Of a stretch of DNA of 44,695 nucleotides, positions 37,475 through 44,695 are shown piece by piece. Where the stretch lies: the NCBI RefSeq assembly GCF_000142905.1, contig NW_013657639.1, positions 35,469 through 80,163 on the forward strand. The letters run 5' to 3'. Under the pieces are notes generated by a model. It was not told the origin of the DNA, did no database searches, and saw nothing but the letters and a program-made list of their open reading frames with translations. Origin of the DNA: Thecamonas trahens ATCC 50062. Taxonomy: Eukaryota > Apusozoa > Apusomonadida > Apusomonadidae. Within the stretch, counting starts at the first letter, position 1; each line of letters opens with the position of its first letter. Position numbers and translations under genes: made by a program.

Positions 37475-38371
37475 ATGTCGAGCACCACAGCGAGCAGGAG
37501 CCAGTACGGACGCATGCGAAATGGTATAGGGATGAGAAGAGGAGGGGTTAGGGTACATACACTCACGTGCTTGGGTACAGACTTTCGTCCATCTGCGTTT
37601 ACTGTGGCTCGTCTCCGGGCAAGTCGCCGGTCTTCATGGCCGCTGCCGCTGAGCTCGGCCGCGTCCTCGCCGGGCGCAACATCGGTCTGGTCTATGGCGG
37701 CGGATCGGTGGTACGGAAGGGGGTTGGGGGTTGGGATGGGGGTTGGGGGGGGGGGGCATGATGACCGATGGCGGCAACTCGGACTGGCCAGATTTCGTGA
37801 GGCGGTCTGCTTGCGATGAGCTTGGGCTTGCCTTGCCGATGACCCCTGATGTGCGACTCACTCGAGCTGACTGGCTGGCTGGCCGGCGTTGCAGGGACTG
37901 ATGGGCGAGCTGGCCAAGACCATCGACTCGGAGGGCGGCAAGGTGGTTGGCGTCATTCCGCGGGCGCTGGCTCCGCGTGAGGTCTCGGGCGCCACGATCG
38001 GCGAGTCGATCGTGGTCGACACCATGCACGAGCGGAAGACAACCATGGCGGCACGTGCAGACGGGTTCATCGCCCTGCCCGGCGGCTTTGGCACCCTCGA
38101 GGAGCTGCTGGAGATCTCAACCTGGGTCCAGCTCGGCATCCAGAAGAAGCCCATCGGCGTCCTCAACATTCCGCTCGACGACGGCTCGGGCGAGGGCTAC
38201 TACGACCCACTCAAGGCCATGATCGATCGGGCCATCACCCACGGCTTTATCTCGGAGGACTTTGCAGAGCTGGTCATCTTCCGCTCCGACCCCGCAGAGC
38301 TCGTCGACGCACTGCAGGCCCACGCCGTGCCCGACGGCCTCGACCTCAACTGGAGCCTCGCCGAGTCGTAG
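37475..38371 (+). CDS. LOG-type phosphoribohydrolase, three exons
   Basis: A cytokinin-riboside-monophosphate phosphoribohydrolase (LOG) family enzyme, which releases a free base from a nucleoside 5'-monophosphate. Exons proposed at 37475-37503, 37581-37710 and 37895-38371 give 211 residues, near the family's usual length. Both introns begin GTACGG and end CAG (TACAG, TGCAG). The phases match exactly and restore the family block LVYGGGSV/GLMGELA across the second junction. Other motifs are ICVYCGSSPG near the start and MHERKTTMAARADGFIALPG running into GGFGTLEE, the catalytic PGGxGTxxE signature. Exon 2 and 3 boundaries are strong; the 29-base first exon is weaker. Its stop lies five bases from the stop of the opposing TPR gene. 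Substrate in this organism is unknown. Confidence 0.87.
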
Positions 38372-38376
38372 AGGGC

Positions 38377-40955
38377 TCAGTAAAACCGCGTCTGGCCATC
38401 GTCCAGGACTCGATCGACAACCGCTCGGCCGACCCCGCGCCGCACACGCTGCAGCTCCTTGGCCTCGCGCGAGCCTTTGAACGGCGACTCTGTCTGCATC
38501 ATTGCCGTCAGGTGGTGCCGATCGTGGAGCTTGCGGAGGTTGCGCGAGACACGCATGTACGCCTCCTTGGTCATCGAGTCGGCCACGGCCTCCAGCAGCG
38601 CCTCGTACACCGGGCCGCCCGAGACCTCGCATAGCCGCGCGTAGTGTGCATCGGCCGCCGCCGACGAGCCCATCTGCTGAGCCACCACCGCAGACCAGAA
38701 CGAAGCCTTTGCGTGTCGCGGAGCCTTGCTCAGGATGGTGCCGAATGCCTGTAGCGCCTCCTCGAACTTGCCGTCCATGTACGCGTCCTGCCCGCTCGCC
38801 AGCCCAATGCCAATCGTCACGCCCTCTACCAGCCGCGCCCACTCTTCGAGCTCGGTCTTGAGCGCCCGCTTCGCCAGCCGCTCCAGCGCCGCAGCCGCTC
38901 GCGCCGCCACAAACGCCCACTCGCCGGTCTGGGCCACGACGAGGACCGAGTCTGTGCCACTCAGCTTCCGCGCGTGTGCCACTATTACCTCCACCGCTTC
39001 TGTCTCGGGATGCAGCGGCAGCTCTGCATCAACGACGTCGCCGTGGACCCGTGCCAGCCACACCGTCTCCAGCACGTCGAGGAGCGCGATGACGGGCTCG
39101 GGCTCAAACGGTGCTGCTGCGTGCGCCTGTGCCGCCGCTACGTGCGCCTCCACGGTGGCATCAATGCTCAGAGCGGTCTGCGAGAGAGGACGAGGATGCC
39201 CACGTCGTCGCCGCCGATCTCCAGTCCGCGCCGCAGGTGGCCGAGTGCGGCCTGCGGCTTGCCGGCAGTACGTGCAGCGTGCGCCGCCGCCACCTCGCGT
39301 CCCACATGCGCCGCCACCACCCGTTCACGGAGCAGCTCCAGATCAGCGCTCCCAACTACAGTCTCGACCTCCAGCGCACCATCGACCACCGCTAGAGCGG
39401 ATTCGGCGTTCACCGTCGGGGCAACCAACGCAGGCTCGTCGTCAAGCACAAACCGCGCCAGCGATCCCGCATGCGGCGTCATTCGCCGATTCAGAACCTC
39501 GCGTCGCAGTAGGGCGACGACACGCGGCGCTGCGTCGGCCGCCGAAGATGCCCGCAGATTCACCAGCAGCTCGTTGACAACCTTTCCGTCGGTGCCCCGA
39601 GCGAGCTTGTCTGCGTATTCGAGTCGCTCGCGCCCAGCCTCCACATCACCCATCTCGGTGTACGCAGTGCCCAGCAGCCGATACAGGCCGGCAGATCGTG
39701 GATACGCCGCCGCCAACCGACCTAGTGGCGCCAAAGCATCGGCAGGAGCATGCGCAGCCAGCGCGCCAAGCGCCTCAGATGCCTCGATCTCCTCCTCGGC
39801 GCTCAGCCCGTCGTCGCCAAGGCCCTCGGCCTCGATGAGCGCATGGATGCTCCGCGCCTTGTCCAGCGCGTCGGCTTCCGCCTCGGCATTGGCCGCTGCG
39901 GCCGCCACGGCTGCATCGCCGGCCGCCACGGCTGCCTCTTCGACCGCACGTGCTGCTGCCGCCTCAGCTGACGGCCCCGCGCTCCTCGCCGACTGCTGCG
40001 GTGAGTGCCGCGACGCAGACTCGCTGCCGGCATCAGACGAGCAATCGTCGTGAGCCTGTTTTTCCTGCATGTCGATGTGCATGAGCGAGACCTGATACTT
40101 GCTGGCCTCGTCCGGATAGAGCTCGACCGCAACCTCGATGAGCGCGCGAGCATCTGTAAACCGCCCCATCTCCACATACGCCCACAGCGCCCGCTTGATG
40201 CCTTTGAGCGGCGAGAACTTGTACTGCATCGCTGCACGCAGCAGCGCCTCCGCCAGCGGCGGCACGGCCTCGGGCGATGCCTTGGACTTGGCGTGGACTG
40301 CTAGCGCGAGCAGGTACGGCGCCGGGTGCGACGGATCGCAGCGTATGCTCGCCTCTAAGCCCTCGAGCACCACGCGCTCGTCCTCTCCGGCCATCCAGTT
40401 GAAGACGGCCAAGACAAAGGTGGCTTCAAACTCGCGGTCTGGCGCGAGGTAGTCGACCAGCGCATCGTACGCTTGCTGCGCGACGGCCACATCGCCCTGA
40501 GCGTAGGCCCGGCGACCCGCCATCCGCAGCTCTCGTGTGCGCGCATCCTCATCCATCACAGCATCCCGGAACTGGATCTGGACCTCGCCCATGGCTGTCT
40601 CCCGCACCGCAATGCCGTGCGATCCGCCCGGCAGCGACTTGACCGATCGCTCCGACGGCGTGGGTGCCAGCCACCTCGACTCATCCTCGTCGCCATCGCC
40701 GTCGCCGTCATCGCCAGCGTCTCCGCTGCTGCCACTTCTGCCAGCCCTCTCCTCTGACTGCCGCATTCCGTCATCCGCCGCCCCGGCTGACGAGCACAGC
40801 TCATCGTCGTCGTCTCCCGCCAGACTGCCTCGCCCCTCACCTGAGTCGCCGCCTCCACCTCGGCCTCGGCCTCTGACTCCTTCCTCGCTCGACCTGGCCG
40901 AGCGGGGCGTGGGAGGAAGTGGGCCCGGTGGTGGCTTGGAAGACCCGCATCCCAT
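38377..40955 (-). CDS. TPR-like repeat protein with N-myristoylation motif (one frame break)
   Basis: About 859 residues if one break is bridged. It starts MGCGSSK, a textbook N-myristoylation site with an adjacent Cys for palmitoylation, so membrane anchoring is likely. Residues to about 130 are acidic and Ser-rich. Then come helical pair repeats of TPR type (RRAYAQGDVAVAQQAYDALV; KGIKRALWAYVEMGRFTDAR; LYRLLGTAYTEMGDVEAGR), an Ala/Glu coiled region in the middle, and more TPR-like helices near the C-terminus (GKFEEALQAFGTIL). The frame changes at about 39175-39190: ILVLSR continues as TALSIDATVEAH in another frame. One missing base, or an intron ending in the pyrimidine-rich CTCTCTCGCAG, would explain this. 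I know no specific orthologue. Confidence 0.75.
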
Positions 40956-41244
40956 GTGTCGGTGGCCGGTGGGGGTGAGGTGGGTGGGGGTAGATAGGAG
41001 GGGGGGGGGGGGGGAACTGTGGAAGTCGAGGTGAAGTCGCAGCGGGTGGAGCCATACACACACGCAACAGCACTCGCTTGCACACACACACACACACTCG
41101 CACACACACTCGTACACACACAGACACACACACACGTCTTCAGTCCTCACTATCCCATCGCACACGATGATACGACACACCACACTGTTATCAGGCAAAC
41201 CATGGTCGTGGCAAGCGGGATCATCATCAGCAGCATCACCATCA
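40956..41244. other. intergenic with poly-G and CA-rich tracts
   Basis: 289 bases between the tandem minus-strand TPR and kinesin-like genes. It holds a G16 run near 41000 (C-rich in the TPR sense) and interrupted CA repeats at about 41055-41140. No gene is supported. Confidence 0.6.
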
Positions 41245-44200
41245 TCATGTCCAGTCGCGAGTTGGGACGTGATGGCGAGGCTGCGGCGTGACGTGGGCTT
41301 GAGTGACGTGCACGGAGCGCTGGCGGCTCATGTGGAGCTGGAGCTGGGAGAGCTGCTCCTCGGCCATGGTGGCGCGGGCGAGGAGGCGCGAGCGCTCGGT
41401 CTCGAGGCGCGACTGCGTCTTGAGGATAAAGTCCTTGAGAGCACGGCGGAGCTCTTCAAAGTCTCCACCGGTAGACTGCTGGATGACGGTCATGTGCTCG
41501 GTGGCGCGGGCCGAGGCGAGCCGCGCGGCGGAGCGGAGCTCCTCGACCTCGCGGCGAAGAGCGACAAGCTCCTCCTTCTCCGACGCGGTCACTGTGGTTT
41601 GCAGCGACTCAATTTGGGAGCGTAGCGCGTCGTGGACGTCTTCAAGGGCCAGGCCCGAGCCACCCGAGGCCTCGACGGTCGACTTGAAGATGCGGAGCGC
41701 CTCAAGCTCGTTAGCAACGGCAGCGTTGCGGGCCTGCAGCTCGAGCACGGTCTGCTGGTGCTTCTCGAGCGCGCTGAGGTTCGACTCGGCCTGGCGAGCA
41801 AGCGCGTCCTCGGCGTTGGCGGCCTTGGCCTCGGCGGCGGCGAGCGCGATCTCCAGATCACGCTCGACTTCAGTCTTAAGGTCGGTTGCGCCAACCGAGT
41901 CCTCGAGCTCCGTGATTGACGGCGCTGCGACGGCCTTGACACCCTCATCTTCGAGCTGGCCACGGAGCTTGGCGTACGCCGAGAGGACAAGTGACTGGCG
42001 GGCAACAAGCTCGCGGTTGCGCGAGCGAAGGCGATCGACGGCGGCCCTGAGCTCGGCCTCTTTCTCGGCGTACGACTCAGTGAGCTCGCGGACGAGCGCG
42101 TCGAGGTTTTGCTGGGCGTGGAGATTGGCGTTGGCGAGGGCGGCGGCGCGATCCGAGTTGACGTCGTCGCCCGAGTCAGAGTCCGAGTCGCGCGAGCGCG
42201 AGCGGCGGTGGCGAGACTTGCGGTCGTGGCGCGACTTGTGCGAGCGTGACTTGTGCGAGCGGTGCGAGGTCTTCGCCGCCGCAAGATCATCGGCCTTTCC
42301 CATGGTCCGCGAGAGGCTGGAAATTTCCGACATGTACGCGCGGAGCTTGTTGCGGTACTTGTCCTGGGCCTTGGCAAGCTCGGCCTCCTTTGCGTTGAGC
42401 TCGTACTCGACCTTTTTGGTCTCGTGCTTGGCGCGCGCGAGCTGCTCCTCGGCGTCGCGGGCGGCACGATTGGCGCGGTTGAGGTCACGGTTGAGCAAAT
42501 GGTTCTGCTCCTCCAGCCGGGCCACGTCTGCGGCATGCTTCTTCTTGGACGCCTCGAACTGGCGCTTGAGCGAGGCCACGTCGTCAGCCTTGGACTTTTC
42601 CACCTCGACCATCTTGCGCTGGACGCCGACCTTTTGCGACTCGAGATCGAGAACCTCTTGCTCGAGCGCAACCTGCTGCTTGAGGAGCTCGGCCTTGAGG
42701 ACGGCCGACTGCTCGCGGAGGTCGCGGACCTCGGCCTCGATCCGGTTGCGCTCGTCTTTTTGCGCCTGGAGCATGGCGTCAGCGTCGCCCTGCATGTTGA
42801 GGAGCTCGGCGACTCGCTTCTCGAGGCTCGTCTTGTCCGACTCGAGCGATCTCTTGGCATTGACCAGGTTGAGCAGCTCGAGGCCGAGCTCCTGGTTCTT
42901 GGCGGTCTCGGCGGCGTGGGCTGCCTTGGCGTTCATAAAGTTGGTCTTGAGCGCCACGTACTCGACCTGCAGCTCGCGAGCCTCGTCGCCGGCCGACTCG
43001 AGCGCGTCGCGCATGTCCGCGATGAGCTGCTCCTGTGTCTGGTGGCGCATCTCGGCCTCCATGAGGTCGTTCTCGAGCGAAAGCACCTTGTTGACCAGCT
43101 CAAAGTTCTTGGTCTCACCGTCCTCCTCCAGTGAGTTGTTCTCGATCTGCAAGTCGATGAGCGCTTTGGCCACACGCAGCCGCTCCTCCTCGGACGAAAT
43201 GAGCTCGGCCTGGATCGAGGCCTTGGACTCAACGAGTTTCTCGTACTGGCCCTTAAGTTCAGTGAGCTTGGTCAGGATCTTGTCCTTGTCCTCACGCAGC
43301 TTGATCTTCTCGAGATTGTCCTTGATGATTCGGCCTTCCAGCTGATGGATCTTCATAAGGTGCTTCTCGGTCACCGAGCCCGAGTCGCCGTCGCCGCCGC
43401 TACTGGGCATGGCGCCGGGCGCGCCACCGCCACCGCTCACGCCGTCGCGCGCACGCAGGTACTCAAGCCGCGCCCGCCGGAGGAGGGTACGGACGCGGGC
43501 GTCGTTAACAACCGGATAGTTTTCAACCGATGAGAGCGTGTCGGCCCACGAAAGCGTCGTCGCCGCCCGGGTGTAGTCTGTCGTCGCCAGAGTGGCGATA
43601 ACAAGCGTGAGGCAGTTGCCGCCGAGCACGTCGTACATCAGCTGCGTCGCCTTGGACTCGGAGTAGTTGGCAAAGTCGCGGGTGCCCTCATCAGCAAGCG
43701 AGGTGGCGAGCCGCGCAAACGAGAGCAGCGCCCGGTTGAGCGTCGGGCCCTCGCGGACACGCAGCGCTGCAGGATCCTCACTCAGCTTCTCGGCCGCCGG
43801 AAGCTCGACCACGTGGAACGTTGACAGCAGTTCCACCGCCTCGCCATCAAGAACTAGGCTTTGAGTCAGCTCGATGGTGAAGATGCCTGTGGCGCGGAGC
43901 GCTGCCGGCCCCACATCGGTCTCCATGTTGACTCGTGACGCCCGACCCTCATCGTAGAGGTCTGCCAGGTCATCAGGCCCATCCACCCACCTCCCAGAGA
44001 GGCCCGACACGTGCCAACCACGCTCCTCGGACAGCGCAATCTCCAGCGACGCGTTGCCCGGGTCAAGCAGATCGTTGACCTCTTCGTTGTACACCTCGAG
44101 ATACCGCCCGCGGACCCGGTACCGGTACGGCCGCGCTGATGCGCTCTTCTTCGAGCCTTTGTTCACCTTGCGCTCCTTCTCGCGGAGCAAGTCAAAGGCG

Positions 44201-44410
44201 GCGTCGATGACCAGCGCCACGGCACCCTTCTCCGACCCATCACGCGGGCCGGCAAGGGTGTGCGAGCGGCCCGATCCCGACGCGCCGAGCGCCAGGATGG
44301 CCACGTTGACGCCCTCAACAAAGTTGGCCACTGTCGGATAAAGCGATCGCTCAAACACGTCACGCGTCGTCGCATCCGGGCCGTAGACATAGTCCAATGT
44401 GTGCTGCGAG
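41245..44410 (-). CDS. kinesin-like protein with degenerate motor and long coiled coil (5' end incomplete)
   Basis: About 1,055 residues from 44410 down; the N-terminus is unresolved. The first 320 residues follow a kinesin motor from TLDYVYGPDATTRDVF to the C-terminal signature YSESKATQLMYDVLGGNCLTL and VNDARVRTLLRR. The nucleotide site is altered: the P-loop reads GASGSGRS, with Arg in place of the essential Lys; the switch I NxxSSRSH and switch II DLAGSE are not recognisable (VVELPAAEKL). A long heptad coiled coil follows to the C-terminus, interrupted by a basic Ser/Arg/His stretch at about 42160-42290 (KSRSHKSRHDRKSRHRR). It is probably a non-motile microtubule-binding or partner kinesin. 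A likely 3' splice site CTCTCAG precedes 44410; the frame stays open to an ATG at 44589 through Pro-rich low complexity that I doubt is coding. The first exon may lie outside the window. Confidence 0.78.
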
Positions 44411-44695
44411 CTGAGAGTGAAGCACCGTTGAACAGGAAAGGGAAGGGTGAGTGACGCCGACCGGCAGAGAAGATGGGGAGCAAAAGGGGAAGGGGAAGGA
44501 GAAGAGTAAGGCGGGAGGGGAGGGGGGAGGGGAGGGGAGGGGAGGGGGGAGGGGAGGGGAGGGGGAGAACGAGGAGGAAGGGCGGACAATGGGCGAGGTC
44601 CAGAAGAAGGCCGTGCCGATCAGGCCTGGTAGCGGTGATCGGGGGCGAATGATCAAGCCGGCAACGGGGAGAAGGGCGGGGGGCCGAGGAATTAA
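44411..44695. other. G-rich right edge: probable intron or leader of kinesin-like gene
   Basis: 285 bases, G-rich on plus (GGGGAGGGGAGGGG at about 44510-44570), C/T-rich in the gene's sense. A pyrimidine-rich tract ends in CTCTCAG at 44411, fitting an intron 3' end. No first exon with the kinesin beta-1 VRxRP motif is clear. Confidence 0.5.

Noticed and set aside
37567-37761. LOG N-terminal exon beginning with a GTG codon and ending in a Gly/Trp-rich tail
   Set aside because: The tail is intron sequence after the GTACGG donor. A spliced ATG start at 37475 and the donor at 37711 restore the family motif and correct length.
44360-44656. Minus-strand frame starting MIIRPRSPLPG as a first exon with the kinesin VRxRP motif
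   Set aside because: The resemblance is weak, the rest is Pro/Ser low complexity from a G-rich repeat, and no good donor site links it to 44410.

Overview
This is nuclear DNA from a GC-rich, gene-dense, intron-poor unicellular eukaryote. The protein set is eukaryotic: TFIIE-alpha, a CaMKK-type kinase, RasGEF, F-BAR/PH, a PUF60-like RRM protein, jouberin/AHI1, a kinesin-like protein and a Kelch/PSI membrane protein. The only introns I can place with confidence are two GT-AG introns of 77 and 184 nt in the LOG-like gene. An AHI1 homologue implies a ciliated or flagellated cell. Base composition, gene density and style fit an apusomonad such as Thecamonas; that name is an inference I cannot confirm here.

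Layout, left to right. (-) class I haem peroxidase fused to ankyrin repeats; (-) TFIIE-alpha; (+) RasGEF/IQ/PH-like protein; (-) CaMKK-like kinase; (-) homoserine dehydrogenase; (+) small secreted orphan; (-) membrane LPAAT-type acyltransferase; (+) PUF60-like RNA-binding protein running into a 100-N assembly gap; (-) AHI1/jouberin, whose 3' end is lost in the same gap; (+) F-BAR/PH protein; (-) protein with four PH domains and a ubiquitin-like domain; (-) short UQCC3-like mitochondrial protein; (+) about 2,540-residue EGF/PSI/Kelch/GCC2-GCC3 polytopic protein; (+) ApaG-domain protein with a mitochondrial-type presequence; (+) LOG phosphoribohydrolase; (-) MGCGSSK TPR-like protein; (-) kinesin-like protein with a degenerate motor, entering from the right edge.

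There is no operon or single pathway. The genes are independent housekeeping, signalling, membrane and cytoskeletal loci. The structure of interest lies in the genome itself. Convergent neighbours are extremely close (stop codons 4, 5 and 45 nt apart). Most start codons follow C-rich or CA-rich sense-strand leaders. Complex minisatellites sit between genes, notably ten 24-bp plus seven 23-bp units between AHI1 and the F-BAR gene.

At least eight genes or gene segments switch reading frame, and every switch away from the gap has the same sign: one base appears to be missing, usually within a run of identical bases. The simplest explanation is homopolymer under-calling in the assembly. Very short introns, or -1 slippage during translation or transcription, would look the same and can be tested. 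No tRNA, rRNA, CRISPR array, transposon or virus was recognised. I did not find a clear new multi-gene system.
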